From the NCBI GenBank assembly GCA_910585275.1, contig CAJUCW010000012.1, forward strand, positions 39,168 to 103,167: a stretch of 64,000 nt of DNA, read 5' to 3'. The stretch is from an uncultured Muribaculaceae bacterium. Its GTDB lineage: Bacteria > Bacteroidota > Bacteroidia > Bacteroidales > Muribaculaceae. Made by a program: the position numbers and the translations under genes. Shown one piece after another: positions 8,860 through 18,216 of this stretch; the first letter of the stretch is position 1, and the number at the start of each line of letters is the position of its first letter. The notes under the pieces were generated by a model that worked only from the letters and a program-made list of their open reading frames with translations, was not told the DNA's origin and made no database searches.

Positions 8860-10014
8860 TCAAGGCTTTTCAGACACGGTGACTGACAACGGATTGAGCA
8901 GGCAGCGGCGTTTATGGCGGAGCGTATCGGTCCATTTGTCGATATTCTCCATGCCGCCTTTGCTCCAGCCTGAACCCCAATAGTAGGTAAAGGGAGCGGC
9001 ATTGGCCACCTTCCCTTTGAGCACAGCATGACCTACGGCATCGCCCACCGGTTCCTTCAGAGGGAGATAGACAGGCTCGGCATCGGAGAAAGCCACGGTG
9101 CCAACGAAAATGGTGCCGTTGCCGGCATCGGCATTCTCGGTAAGGTCTGCGTAAGCGGTAATGCCGTTTTTCTTATCGAGCACATACCCTTCGGGGTTCT
9201 GGCGATGAACCACCTGACCCGCAACGATATCGCGCGGGGCGTCGAGTCCGTAATATGTCACGTCCGTACGATTGAGCCAGTCACCGGCATCGAGGGTGAT
9301 TACACGCGTCTCGGCTGCCGGAATACCTTTTTCGGCGGTATTGGCGGGATATACGAGCATCACCTTGAAACGCAACGGCCCGTTGTCGAGGATTTGATAT
9401 TCCGAAAAACACCACGGATAAAGAATCGAGCCGTCGGAATCGAGCAGGGCTGCGGTGCCTCCACCCAATGTGGGGCCTACCGTATATACGTCCATACCCT
9501 CGCCATGGTCCTTATGGAAAGAGATTCCCTTGCGGTTGTTGAGCAGATAGCGTTTCTCGATTACAGGTTCTTCAACCGACTTGGTCCAGACATCGTAGCC
9601 GAAACCGCGTTCCCCCGTTTTCTGAAGGGCCGGGCCATAGGCACGGTATGCCGCATGCTCGTTTTCCCAGGTCATGTCGTCGGCACGCTCTTTGAAAAGA
9701 CGGCCATAGACTTTCGGGGCAACAGGCGACGCCTCGCCCGGCAAGGCGGTATATACGGCAGTGCCGTTGGCAGCCACGTCGGCCGGGAAGATAATCTTTC
9801 CGTCGTGGGTGGCCTGCCACGCCACTTCCTTCCCGTCGCCGTCGCGAAGGATGAACGACCGCGAGCCAATACGGCTCTTCACGGCAGATTCATCCACCTC
9901 CACAATCTCATTGACACGGGGAAAAGAGGCGGGGTTTGATATAGAAATCTCCACAGTCTGCGCGTGTGCCCCGAAAGCACACGCGAGAACTGTGGATATC
10001 ACTGTCTTTCGCAT
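8860..10014 (-). CDS. Secreted DUF4861 family protein of the uronate operon
   Basis: About 384 residues when started at ATG 10012-10014, which gives a clean signal peptide (MRKTVISTVLACAFGAHAQ). A longer in-frame start at 10071 would overlap the kduD stop and hide the signal peptide, so I reject it. Visible segments include AYRAYGPAL, GFGYDVWTKSVEEPVIEKRY, GEGMDVYTVGPTLGGGTAAL and a C-terminal FTYYWGSGWSKGG, as in the DUF4861 family found next to GH105/GH88 and pectate lyases. Its activity is not established as far as I know; a periplasmic role on uronide oligosaccharides is inferred from context. The stop lies 42 nt before the EIIC gene, and the start is 16 nt after kduD. Confidence 0.8.
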   Translation of the reverse strand: MRKTVISTVLACAFGAHAQTVEISISNPASFPRVNEIVEVDESAVKSRIGSRSFILRDGDGKEVAWQATHDGKIIFPADVAANGTAVYTALPGEASPVAPKVYGRLFKERADDMTWENEHAAYRAYGPALQKTGERGFGYDVWTKSVEEPVIEKRYLLNNRKGISFHKDHGEGMDVYTVGPTLGGGTAALLDSDGSILYPWCFSEYQILDNGPLRFKVMLVYPANTAEKGIPAAETRVITLDAGDWLNRTDVTYYGLDAPRDIVAGQVVHRQNPEGYVLDKKNGITAYADLTENADAGNGTIFVGTVAFSDAEPVYLPLKEPVGDAVGHAVLKGKVANAAPFTYYWGSGWSKGGMENIDKWTDTLRHKRRCLLNPLSVTVSEKP

Positions 10015-10030
10015 GAAAAAACAATATGGA

Positions 10031-10828
10031 TTATTTAGGCTGCTTGCCGATATAAGCGAGGATACCGCCATCTACGTAAAGCACGTGGCCGTTGACGAAA
10101 TCACTTGCTTTCGAAGCGAGGAACACGGCGGGACCTTCGAGGTCTTCCGGATTGCCCCAACGGGCGGCGGGAGTCTTGGCGATAATGAACGAATCGAAAG
10201 GATGGCGGCTTCCGTCGGCCTGACGCTCGCGGAGCGGAGCGGTCTGTTCGGTGGCTATATAGCCGGGGCCGATGCCGTTACACTGGATGTTGTATTCGCC
10301 ATATTCGGAAGCGATGTTGCGGGTAAGCATCTTGAGACCGCCTTTGGCGGCTGCGTATGCCGAAACCGTTTCGCGACCGAGTTCGCTCATCATCGAGCAG
10401 ATGTTGATAATCTTTCCGGCACCCTTCTTGATCATTCCGGGAATCACAGCCTTGGCGCAGATGAACGGCCCGATGAGGTCGATGTCGATAACCCTGCGGA
10501 AATCTTCGGCAGCCATCTCCTCCATAGGTATGCGCTTGATGATACCGGCATTGTTGACGAGGATGTCGATTGTGCCTACTGTAGCCTCGATGTCGGCTAC
10601 CATAGCCTTTACTGAAGCCTCGTCTGTTACGTCGCAAAGATACCCTTTAGCGTCGATTCCGAGTTCCTTGTAAGCGGCGAGACCGCGGTCAACGGTTTCC
10701 TGACGTGAACAGTTGAACACAATTTTTGCGCCGGCCTTTGCAAGAGCCTTAGCCATTGCGAGGCCAATACCATAAGCGGCACCTGTGACGAGAGCCACTT
10801 TCCCTTCAAGGGAGAACATATTTTCCAT
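10031..10828 (-). CDS. kduD: 2-dehydro-3-deoxy-D-gluconate 5-dehydrogenase KduD (SDR family)
   Basis: NAD(P)-dependent short-chain dehydrogenase of 265 residues that reduces 2,5-diketo-3-deoxygluconate to 2-keto-3-deoxygluconate in the cytoplasm. The Rossmann motif TGAAYGIG (15-22), NNAG (92-95) and catalytic YxxxK (Y158, K162 in SAYAAAKGG) are intact, with a serine at about 145 preceding. FSLEGKVALVTGA and SDFVNGHVLYVDGG are typical of KduD. There is no signal peptide, in contrast to KduI from the same operon. It lies between the GH105 fusion gene (156-nt gap) and the DUF4861 gene. Firm call. Confidence 0.92.
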   Translation of the reverse strand: MENMFSLEGKVALVTGAAYGIGLAMAKALAKAGAKIVFNCSRQETVDRGLAAYKELGIDAKGYLCDVTDEASVKAMVADIEATVGTIDILVNNAGIIKRIPMEEMAAEDFRRVIDIDLIGPFICAKAVIPGMIKKGAGKIINICSMMSELGRETVSAYAAAKGGLKMLTRNIASEYGEYNIQCNGIGPGYIATEQTAPLRERQADGSRHPFDSFIIAKTPAARWGNPEDLEGPAVFLASKASDFVNGHVLYVDGGILAYIGKQPK

Positions 10829-10984
10829 GTTATTATATATTATGATGTTAGTTCTTCAATTATCATTTACTACGGTTGGACCGCTCACCATGTTGGCGCC
10901 ACAATCAAGATTTGCCGGTTCGTCCGCCACCCGATTATGCATTATGAATTATGCATTCTCAATTCTCCAGCACTATCGGAAAGT

Positions 10985-13309
10985 TCAGAAAAGGTCTTTG
11001 ATGTGCTTCGCGTCGTCGCTCCAGTGGTGGTCTTTCGGGAAAGGCACGCCGTCCCAGGCCTTCTTGGAAGTCCAGGGAAGGGCGGCGTCGCTCCAGAAAG
11101 GATGCGCGGCCGGCAGCCCCAAAGGCATGAACGCAAGCGATGTCATGTAGAGCGAACCGTTGTTGGTGTACCAGTCCGCCACATTGGGTTGTCGTCCTGC
11201 AAAGCCGATTGTAAGGAAACCTCCGTCGTTGAAATTCTCCTTATCGTCAAACATACGGTGCATCACGGCGGTAAGGGCCGCCCTCACCTGGCCGTTGGCC
11301 ACTCCTGCCGGAAGCTTTTCATACCATGCCATAAGGGCAAGTGGCTGCATCGTAGCCATGCGGTAGGGGATGGAGCGCCCGAACACGGGGAAAGTGCCTT
11401 CGGGAGAGATAAGGCGTTCGAGCACGATGGCATATTTCTGGGTGCGTTTGAGCGCACGGTCGTAATATTTCGGATAATGGATGCGAGTGCGGGCGCCGGC
11501 ATCCTTCATGTTGGAGAGCGTCTCGAGATACATGGGATGGAACACGTAGCTGCTGTAATAGTCGAAAGCGAATTCCGGGCCGTCGGCATACCATCCGTCG
11601 CCGGTGTACCATTCCTCCGTCTTGCGTATGGCGGAATTCACACGATATTGGTCGTAGTCAGCGCCGGCCTTTGCAAGGAAACTCTCTATAGTAGATGAGA
11701 AGAGCACCCAGTTGGTGTAGGGTGGGTCAACCCTGCGCAATCCCTGGAACTCTTTGATGTAACGCTGTTTGGTTGTTTCGTCGAGAGGCATCCAAAGGGC
11801 GTCATATCCACGGATAAAACTTTCGGCGACGTATGCGGCGTCAACCAAGGCCTGTCCTTCTCCCTGCCATGCGAGATAGTCCGGGCTTGCGGGGTCAACC
11901 GCGTTGACGTAACTCTTGAGCGCAAGGTCGCGCAGCTCGGAACGCATCTTACCCTCGGAAGTGCCGTCGTCGGGCAGGGAAAGCCATGGGGCGATGCCGG
12001 CCATGAGGCGTCCGAAAGTCTCCATATAGGTCACCTTCTTGTTACGGCCGTCCCAGTTGGGGCTCACCTCCACCTTCATATTTTTCTGAAGGTTGCCTTC
12101 CGCCATATTGCTCAATACGGGGTAAGCCATCTTGTAGGCGAGGTCTGTCCAGTATTTTCTGTCGGCGTTCTGCCCCTTCTCGAGCATCCTCACATATTCG
12201 CATGCGGCAAGAAGAAAAGCACCTACTCCGAAATCGGAAGTGGATTTCGCATCGACCACCTGTCCCGGAATAGCCTTCTCGCCTATAGGCTGCACGTAGC
12301 CCACGCTGCCGTCTTTCTGCAAAGCTTTGTTGCGAAGGTAGTTCCAGCCTTTCTGTGCGGAGGCCAAATACTTGGAATCGTTAAGATAGCCGTTGTTGAT
12401 GCCCCAAAGCAGACCATAGGTGAAGAATGCGGTGCCGCTTGTCTCAGGCCCCGGAGCATGCTCCGGGTCGAGCATGGAACGCGTCCAATAACCCTCCGGC
12501 TGCTGCGAAGCCACCACGGCGTCGGCAAGCTTCACATATTTTTTCTCGAAGAAGTCGCGGTGCTTATAGTCGGCGGGAAGGTCGGCAAGCACTTTGGCCA
12601 GGCCGGCAAGCACCCATCCGTCGCCACGCGCCCAGAAATCTTTGCTCCCGTTGGTGCTTTTATGCTTGGGATAGACGTATTTACCGTCGCGGAAATAAAG
12701 TCCTGTTTCCTCATCGAGCATTATGCTGTCGCTCACGAGCACGTAGTCATACAGTTTGTCAAGATATCTGGGATTGCCCGTGATTCTGTTGAGCTTAGTC
12801 ATCACCGGCATGACCATGTATAGGCCGTCGGCCCACCACCAATAGTCGTTCTGCGGTGTTGACATCTCATATTCCATCACTTCTTTCGCACGCCTTATGC
12901 GTTTGTCGTCGGGAAGAATATTATAGAGGTCGGCATAAGTCTGGAAACAAATCTGCCAGTCGCCGAAAAGCACATGCTCGTCGGTTTCGCCATAGTTGTA
13001 TTTCCATTTACTACGGTCGTTGCTTTTGGCACCTTTCCAGTCATTGTGTTCCGCCCATGCAATGGAATAATCGAGATACTCCCGATTGCCGGTGAGCTTA
13101 TAGGCTTCCATATTTCCCGTGTGGTAGGCAGCCACATGCCAGAACGGGGTGGCTTCGGCAGGATGGTTTTTCTGCCAGTTTGTGTTGACCTTGTCGATGA
13201 TGACACGCACATCACCTGCCTCCTTTGTAGCCTTGGAGGGTGCCGCCTGGGCAACCGTACAGGAGAGGAGGATACCGCCGAATAGAAGGTTTCTTAAAAT
13301 CGCGTTCAT
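10985..13309 (-). CDS. Secreted GH105 unsaturated uronyl hydrolase fused to a DUF2264 domain
   Basis: The 774-residue protein starts with a signal peptide (LLFGGILLSCTVAQAA). Residues about 30-390 form an alpha/alpha barrel like YteR/GH105: GDWQ with D117, WWWADGLYM with D161 as the likely general acid/base, FWARGDGWV and ETSGTAFFTYGLLWGI. This module removes terminal unsaturated uronic acids left by polysaccharide lyases. Residues about 395-774 match DUF2264 (ETFGRLMAGIAPWL, YLAWQGEGQALVDAAYVAESFIRG, YTNWVLFSSTIESFL, WYADGPEFAFDYYSSYVFHPMYLE), which I recall as the basis of family GH154. A single frame covers both, so this is a true fusion and would give two uronide-active modules in one periplasmic chain. 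It is the first gene of the operon. Confidence 0.88.
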   Translation of the reverse strand: MNAILRNLLFGGILLSCTVAQAAPSKATKEAGDVRVIIDKVNTNWQKNHPAEATPFWHVAAYHTGNMEAYKLTGNREYLDYSIAWAEHNDWKGAKSNDRSKWKYNYGETDEHVLFGDWQICFQTYADLYNILPDDKRIRRAKEVMEYEMSTPQNDYWWWADGLYMVMPVMTKLNRITGNPRYLDKLYDYVLVSDSIMLDEETGLYFRDGKYVYPKHKSTNGSKDFWARGDGWVLAGLAKVLADLPADYKHRDFFEKKYVKLADAVVASQQPEGYWTRSMLDPEHAPGPETSGTAFFTYGLLWGINNGYLNDSKYLASAQKGWNYLRNKALQKDGSVGYVQPIGEKAIPGQVVDAKSTSDFGVGAFLLAACEYVRMLEKGQNADRKYWTDLAYKMAYPVLSNMAEGNLQKNMKVEVSPNWDGRNKKVTYMETFGRLMAGIAPWLSLPDDGTSEGKMRSELRDLALKSYVNAVDPASPDYLAWQGEGQALVDAAYVAESFIRGYDALWMPLDETTKQRYIKEFQGLRRVDPPYTNWVLFSSTIESFLAKAGADYDQYRVNSAIRKTEEWYTGDGWYADGPEFAFDYYSSYVFHPMYLETLSNMKDAGARTRIHYPKYYDRALKRTQKYAIVLERLISPEGTFPVFGRSIPYRMATMQPLALMAWYEKLPAGVANGQVRAALTAVMHRMFDDKENFNDGGFLTIGFAGRQPNVADWYTNNGSLYMTSLAFMPLGLPAAHPFWSDAALPWTSKKAWDGVPFPKDHHWSDDAKHIKDLF

Positions 13310-13360
13310 GGAATGAAGGTTTTGTTTCTAAGATTTGCGTTGTCGGGCCAATTAGTATTG

Positions 13361-13368
13361 CAAAGATA
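13361..13368 (-). promoter_or_regulatory. -7 promoter box of the uronate operon
   Basis: TATCTTTG on the minus strand, a full match to TAnnTTTG, 52 nt upstream of the GH105-DUF2264 start. A -33 element is not obvious. All five uronate genes downstream run in the same direction. Confidence 0.5.
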
Positions 13369-13465
13369 ATAAAGAGCACCGATGAATTAAAATATTTAAT
13401 GAATAATGAACATTTATTACCCTCTTTTTGGTTAATTTTCCACTATTTTTTGTAAAAACACAGGA

Positions 13466-14605
13466 TTACCACCAAGTAGAAGGGGACCATTCCGGTATCC
13501 ACGCCACGGAGACAGCCCCCCCGTTCAGTTGCACCGGAAGCCACAGATATCTGGAATCCATAAGGCTTTTGGGATTCCAACGGTCGAACATGGCGATGTA
13601 GGCGTTTTCCTTCCCTTCCACCTTTAATATGTAGTTGCTTTGTCCGAGGAATGTCTTTTCAGCGTTCTCTCCGACACACGGATTGGGCAACCGGGTCCAT
13701 TCACCCATCATGCTCTCGGCCACCATGAGGCGCGCCTCGTTAGGCTCCCACCCGGTGCATCCGGATGCGATCATCCAATATTTGCCGTCATATTTCATGA
13801 GGGCCGGGGCTTCGTTGTGACCTCCCGGGAAAATACGGATGTATCTCCCGCTATGGTCGAGATAGTCATCGGTAAGTTCCGCAATCTGAAGGGTAAGGTT
13901 GTCTTCCGACGAATATATGTGGTATGCCTTCCCGTCGTCGTCCACGAAGAGGGTCATGTCGCGCGACATCTGTCCGCCATCAAGGTCGCGCAAGGTGAAC
14001 ATACCTTTTTCAATTTCACTGCGCCATTCTGGCGTCCACCACTCCATTTTCTCTCCAGCCCTCACCGATGCGTTTTCCTTTGAAAGGTTGAGGGGCATCT
14101 TGCCGGCGTTGACACGGCCGGATTTCACGAACGAGAAAGGTCCTGCAGGAGAATCGCTGACCGCCACCGCACATCGGGCAGCCCCGTAGCCCTGTCCTTT
14201 CAATTCCAGATGGAACCACATTACGTATTTCCCCGTCCTTGGGTTGTAGATTACTTTCGGCCGCTCGAAAATACAACCTTTCTCGATATCGTCGCCGGCC
14301 TTTTCCGACGCCTTTAAGGCAAGGCCTTCATAAGTCCAGTCAACCAGATTCGGGGAAGAATAGACCGTGACACCCTCCTGGGGGACAGGACGCACGGCGG
14401 CACGATGTTCACCATACCAGTAATATTTCCCTTCGGAAAAAAGCACGCAGCCGCCATGTGCATTTATAGTATCGCCCGCCACATCTTTCCACACCTCGCC
14501 TGGCACTATCTTAGGCGTGGCTGACTCCGACATTACCGACGCGCAGGGGAAAACAGGGAGCATCATCAAACCCGCCGCCACCGATTTTAGAATCACATTA
14601 ATCAT
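13466..14605 (-). CDS. Secreted glycoside hydrolase family 43 enzyme (exo-galactanase-like subgroup)
   Basis: About 379 residues from ATG 14603-14605, which places a hydrophobic leader (VILKSVAAGLMMLPVFPCAS) at the N-terminus; upstream in-frame ATGs at 14641 and 14692 would bury it. The body is a five-bladed propeller: INAHGGCVLFSEGKYYWYGEHR, FERPKVIYNPRTGKYVMWFH, SRDMTLFVDDDGKAYHIYSSE, HNEAPALMKYDGKYWMIAS and FLGQSNYIL. The opening resembles exo-beta-1,3-galactanase GH43 subfamilies, where the usual aspartate base is missing and a glutamine has been proposed to act instead; the glutamine in FLGQSNY is a candidate. It may act on arabinogalactan side chains (inference). It stands alone between the uronate operon and carB. 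Confidence 0.82.
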   Translation of the reverse strand: MINVILKSVAAGLMMLPVFPCASVMSESATPKIVPGEVWKDVAGDTINAHGGCVLFSEGKYYWYGEHRAAVRPVPQEGVTVYSSPNLVDWTYEGLALKASEKAGDDIEKGCIFERPKVIYNPRTGKYVMWFHLELKGQGYGAARCAVAVSDSPAGPFSFVKSGRVNAGKMPLNLSKENASVRAGEKMEWWTPEWRSEIEKGMFTLRDLDGGQMSRDMTLFVDDDGKAYHIYSSEDNLTLQIAELTDDYLDHSGRYIRIFPGGHNEAPALMKYDGKYWMIASGCTGWEPNEARLMVAESMMGEWTRLPNPCVGENAEKTFLGQSNYILKVEGKENAYIAMFDRWNPKSLMDSRYLWLPVQLNGGAVSVAWIPEWSPSTWW

Positions 14606-14757
14606 TTCGTAATGTTTTTTAATAGTTAATTCATTTTCCATAATATGCCGCCTCTCTCTTAAAAAAGAGAAAGAGAACGCATATTTTTCCACAAAGTAAC
14701 TAATAATTCGGATTCCAATTTATGTCCAAATCGTGATTTTTACGTGTCCAAATCGTT

Positions 14758-14765
14758 CAAAATTA
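14758..14765 (-). promoter_or_regulatory. -7 promoter box for the GH43 gene
   Basis: TAATTTTG on the minus strand, directly after the carB terminator. The leader to the GH43 start is about 150 nt and contains two direct copies of the word TGTCCAAATCG (14724-14734 and 14746-14756). No clear -33 box. Confidence 0.45.
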
Positions 14766-14768
14766 CCT

Positions 14769-14806
14769 AAAAAAGCCGGATGTGTCATTGAAATGACACA
14801 TCCGGC
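14769..14806 (-). terminator. Intrinsic terminator of carB
   Basis: A perfect 14-bp stem (GCCGGATGTGTCAT with ATGACACATCCGGC, four-base loop) is followed on the minus strand by six T. It lies 30 nt after the carB stop. It is itself enclosed by an inverted repeat of TCCAAATCGTTCAAA (14747-14761 and 14811-14825). Confidence 0.85.
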
Positions 14807-14835
14807 AAGATTTGAACGATTTGGAAAGGTGGCAA

Positions 14836-17800
14836 TCAATACTCCTTCCAAGGAGTGATGCCGATATTTTCGACGGGCTTGTTGATGAAAGCCTTTACAA
14901 ACGCGCTTGCAAGGCGGGCATTCGTAAGAAGCGGGATATTGTGGTCGATAGCCCAGCGACGGATGCGGTAGCCGTTGGTAAGCTCGCGTTTGGTATGGTT
15001 CTTCGGAATGTTTATGACGAGGTCCACTTTATGTCCGGCAATCAGGTTGAGCACATTCTCTCCCTCTTCATCAGGCCAGCATACGGCTTCCGCCTCAATT
15101 CCGTTGTTGTTGAGGAAAGCGGCGGTACCTTCTGTGGCATAAATCTTGAATCCGTTTTCGGCAAGCAGGCGGCATGCCTCAAGCATATCCACCTTGCCTC
15201 GCACATCGCCCGAGCTTACAAGCACGGCATTCTCAGGCACCTGATGGCCTACGGATATCATGGCGTTGAGAAGCGCCTCGTCGAAGTCCTTGCCAAGGCA
15301 GCCTACTTCGCCGGTTGACGACATATCCACACCAAGCACGGGGTCGGCTTTGTGGAGACGTGCGAAAGAGAACTGCGAAGCCTTCACGCCGATATAGTCG
15401 ATGTCGAACGTAGAGGTATCCACCTTCTCCACCTTCTCGCCAAGCATGATGCGGGTGGCAGTCTCGATGAAGTTCTTCTTAAGCACCTTGCTGACGAAGG
15501 GGAACGAACGGGAGGCGCGGAGGTTGCACTCTATCACCTTCACATAGTTGTCTTTGGCAAGGAACTGGATGTTGAAGGGGCCGGAAATGTTAAGTTCCTT
15601 GGCTATGCGCGCGCTTATCCTCTTTATGCGACGTGCGGTGGCCATGTAAATCTTCTGGGCGGGGAACACGAGGGTGGCATCGCCGGAGTGGACACCGGCA
15701 AACTCCACATGCTCCGAGATGGCATACTCTACAATCTCACCGTTGCGTGCGACAGCGTCGAACTCTATTTCCTTGGTGTTCTGCAGGAATTCGGAAACCA
15801 CCACCGGATATTCCTTGGAAACCTTCGCAGCCTGCGAGAGGAATCGGTGGAGTTGCTCATAGTCGTAGCAGACGTTCATGGCGGCGCCGGAAAGCACGTA
15901 GCTGGGACGCACGAGCACAGGGAATCCCACTTCGGCTATGAAACTGTCGATTTCCTCGGTGGTGGTCAACTCCTTCCAACGGGGCTGGTCGATGCCAAGC
16001 TGGTCGAGCATTGCGGAGAATTTATGACGGTTTTCCGCACGGTCGATGCTGATGGGAGACGTTCCGAGCACAGGCACATGCTGACGGTAAAGCTTCATCG
16101 CCAAGTTGTTGGGAATCTGACCGCCCACGCTGACAATCACGCCACGCGGGGTTTCGAGGTCGAGGATATCCATCACGCGCTCGAAGCTGAGTTCGTCGAA
16201 ATAGAGACGGTCGCACATGTCATAGTCGGTCGAAACGGTCTCCGGGTTATAGTTTATCATGATTGCCTTGTAGCCGAGGCGGCGGCAGGTGGTGGCGGCG
16301 TTGACCGAACACCAGTCGAACTCTACGGAACTACCGATGCGGTATGCGCCGGAACCGAGCACTACAATGTTGTTGCCGGCGTTCATGTCGTAACGTATCG
16401 AATTCTCTTCAGCACCGTATGTGACGTAAAGATAATTCGTAAGCTCCGGATATTCGGATGCCACCGTGTTGATGCGGCGCACGCACGGAAGCACTTCGAG
16501 GCTCTTGCGGTGATTGCGCACGCGGAGCATGTCAGCCTCCATGTTGCCTTGTGGGTTCTCCACGAAACGTGCAATCTGGAAATCGGAGAAACCAAGGCGT
16601 TTCGCCTCTTTAACCACGTCTTTCGGAAGATCTTCTATTTTATTGTAGCCTTCGAGCACTCCTTTATAGCGTACGATGTTGGCAAGACGCTCGATAAACC
16701 ATTTGTCGATTTTCGTAAGTTCCTCGATGCGGTCGATGGAGTAACCCTCTTCAAGGGCCTGGGCAATGGCGAAAATGCGGAGGTCGGTGGGGTGGGAAAG
16801 GACATTGTCGAGGTCGTCGAAACGGATGTCGTTGTTGCCTACAAAACCGTGCATGCCTTGGCCAATCATACGGAGACCCTTCTGGATAATCTCCTCAAAC
16901 GACTTGCCTATAGACATAATTTCGCCCACCGACTTCATGGAGCTGCCGATTTCGCGGTCAACACCCACGAACTTTGTGAGGTCCCAACGCGGAATCTTCA
17001 CAATCATATAATCGACCGAGGGAGCTACGTAGGCTGAATTGGGTGTGCCCATCTCACCGATCTGGTCGAGGGTATAGCCGAGGGCGAGCTTCGCAGCCAC
17101 AAACGCAAGGGGATAACCCGAAGCCTTCGACGCAAGCGCGGAAGAACGGCTCAGACGGGCGTTGATTTCGATTATACGGTAGTCGTTGGTCTCGGCGTTG
17201 AAAGCATACTGGATATTGCATTCCCCGACGATGCCGATATGGCGCACCACCTTTGTGGCGATATCCTCAAGCATCTTTATCTGCTCCTTGGATAGGGAGA
17301 CGATGGGAGCCACGACGATAGATTCGCCGGTATGGATGCCGAGGGGGTCGAAATTTTCCATCGGGACCACCGTGAAGCAATGGTCGTTGGCGTCGCGGAT
17401 AACCTCGAACTCTATTTCCTTCCAGCCCTTGAGGCTTTCCTCAACGAGAATCTGCTTGGAATAGGCGAGGGCGCTTTCGCAGTGTGTGCGGAATTCCTCG
17501 TCGTTGGTGCAAATGCCGGAACCGAGGCCTCCCAGTGCATAGCCGGAACGCACCATCACAGGATAGCCGATGCGGTGTGCCACCTCTACGGCATCTTCAA
17601 TGGACTCGACTGCCTGCGAAACCGGGGTCTTGACATCGATTTCGTTAAGCTTCTTTACAAAAAGGTCTCGGTCTTCGGTTATCATGATTGCCTCTACCGA
17701 AGTGCCGAGCACCTTTACTCCATATTTTTCGAGAGTACCGTTAAGATAAAGCTCCGTTCCGCAATTGAGGGCGGTTTGACCTCCGAAAGCCAAAAGGATT

Positions 17801-18036
17801 CCATCGGGACGTTCTTTCTTTATTACCTCCTCGACGAAATAAGGGGTGATAGGGAGGAAATAAACCTGGTCGGCGACACCTTCCGAAGTCTGGATGGTGG
17901 CGATGTTGGGATTAATAAGCACCGTGGAGATTCCCTCCTCGCGCAAGGCTTTCAGTGCCTGTGACCCGGAATAGTCAAATTCGCCCGCCTGCCCAATCTT
18001 AAGGGCACCGGAACCGAGTAGCAATACCTTCTTCAT
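14836..18036 (-). CDS. carB: Carbamoyl-phosphate synthase large subunit
   Basis: Makes carbamoyl phosphate from bicarbonate, ATP and glutamine-derived ammonia for pyrimidine and arginine synthesis. The 1066 residues cover the whole CarB layout: two homologous ATP-grasp halves (first opening MKKVLLLGSGALKIGQAGEF, second opening NIVVLGSGAYRIGSSVEFDW), an oligomerisation segment between them, and a C-terminal MGS-like allosteric domain ending PVENIGITPWKEY. Length is normal for the family. It forms a single-gene unit with its own promoter and terminator; carA is not adjacent, unlike in many bacteria. Housekeeping gene, firm call. Confidence 0.97.
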   Translation of the reverse strand: MKKVLLLGSGALKIGQAGEFDYSGSQALKALREEGISTVLINPNIATIQTSEGVADQVYFLPITPYFVEEVIKKERPDGILLAFGGQTALNCGTELYLNGTLEKYGVKVLGTSVEAIMITEDRDLFVKKLNEIDVKTPVSQAVESIEDAVEVAHRIGYPVMVRSGYALGGLGSGICTNDEEFRTHCESALAYSKQILVEESLKGWKEIEFEVIRDANDHCFTVVPMENFDPLGIHTGESIVVAPIVSLSKEQIKMLEDIATKVVRHIGIVGECNIQYAFNAETNDYRIIEINARLSRSSALASKASGYPLAFVAAKLALGYTLDQIGEMGTPNSAYVAPSVDYMIVKIPRWDLTKFVGVDREIGSSMKSVGEIMSIGKSFEEIIQKGLRMIGQGMHGFVGNNDIRFDDLDNVLSHPTDLRIFAIAQALEEGYSIDRIEELTKIDKWFIERLANIVRYKGVLEGYNKIEDLPKDVVKEAKRLGFSDFQIARFVENPQGNMEADMLRVRNHRKSLEVLPCVRRINTVASEYPELTNYLYVTYGAEENSIRYDMNAGNNIVVLGSGAYRIGSSVEFDWCSVNAATTCRRLGYKAIMINYNPETVSTDYDMCDRLYFDELSFERVMDILDLETPRGVIVSVGGQIPNNLAMKLYRQHVPVLGTSPISIDRAENRHKFSAMLDQLGIDQPRWKELTTTEEIDSFIAEVGFPVLVRPSYVLSGAAMNVCYDYEQLHRFLSQAAKVSKEYPVVVSEFLQNTKEIEFDAVARNGEIVEYAISEHVEFAGVHSGDATLVFPAQKIYMATARRIKRISARIAKELNISGPFNIQFLAKDNYVKVIECNLRASRSFPFVSKVLKKNFIETATRIMLGEKVEKVDTSTFDIDYIGVKASQFSFARLHKADPVLGVDMSSTGEVGCLGKDFDEALLNAMISVGHQVPENAVLVSSGDVRGKVDMLEACRLLAENGFKIYATEGTAAFLNNNGIEAEAVCWPDEEGENVLNLIAGHKVDLVINIPKNHTKRELTNGYRIRRWAIDHNIPLLTNARLASAFVKAFINKPVENIGITPWKEY

Positions 18037-18069
18037 AATGATTTATCGATGATAAGTATAATTCGCCCA

Positions 18070-18104
18070 CAAAATTACATAAATTTTCACTTTCCCGCAA
18101 CAAA
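18070..18104 (-). promoter_or_regulatory. Promoter of carB
   Basis: The -7 box TAATTTTG lies at 18070-18077 on the minus strand. A TTTGTTG -33 region at 18098-18104 is spaced 20 nt from it (counting the last TTG). The carB ATG follows 34 nt downstream of the box. Confidence 0.55.
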
Positions 18105-18156
18105 GAGGTATTTATATCTCTAATACGGCCCATAGTTTTTCTCTTTTTTAAGGAGT

Positions 18157-18196
18157 AAAAAAAGCGGACCCGCATTCGCTGTCGGGTCCGCTTTTT
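18157..18196 (-). terminator. Intrinsic terminator of the GH43-like gene
   Basis: Stem of 14 bp (AAAAAGCGGACCCG with CGGGTCCGCTTTTT, ten-base loop) continuing into a T-run on the minus strand, 21 nt after the stop of the upstream gene. It separates that gene from carB. Confidence 0.85.
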
Positions 18197-18216
18197 AGTC
18201 TTTATATAATCGCCGA

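Noticed and set aside
8860..10071. Longer start for the DUF4861 protein at 10071
   Set aside because: It overlaps the kduD stop and hides a clear signal peptide that begins at 10014.
15352..17037. 561-codon open frame antisense to carB
   Set aside because: carB is complete and unmistakable on the other strand; the antisense frame has no domain or signal and reflects codon bias.
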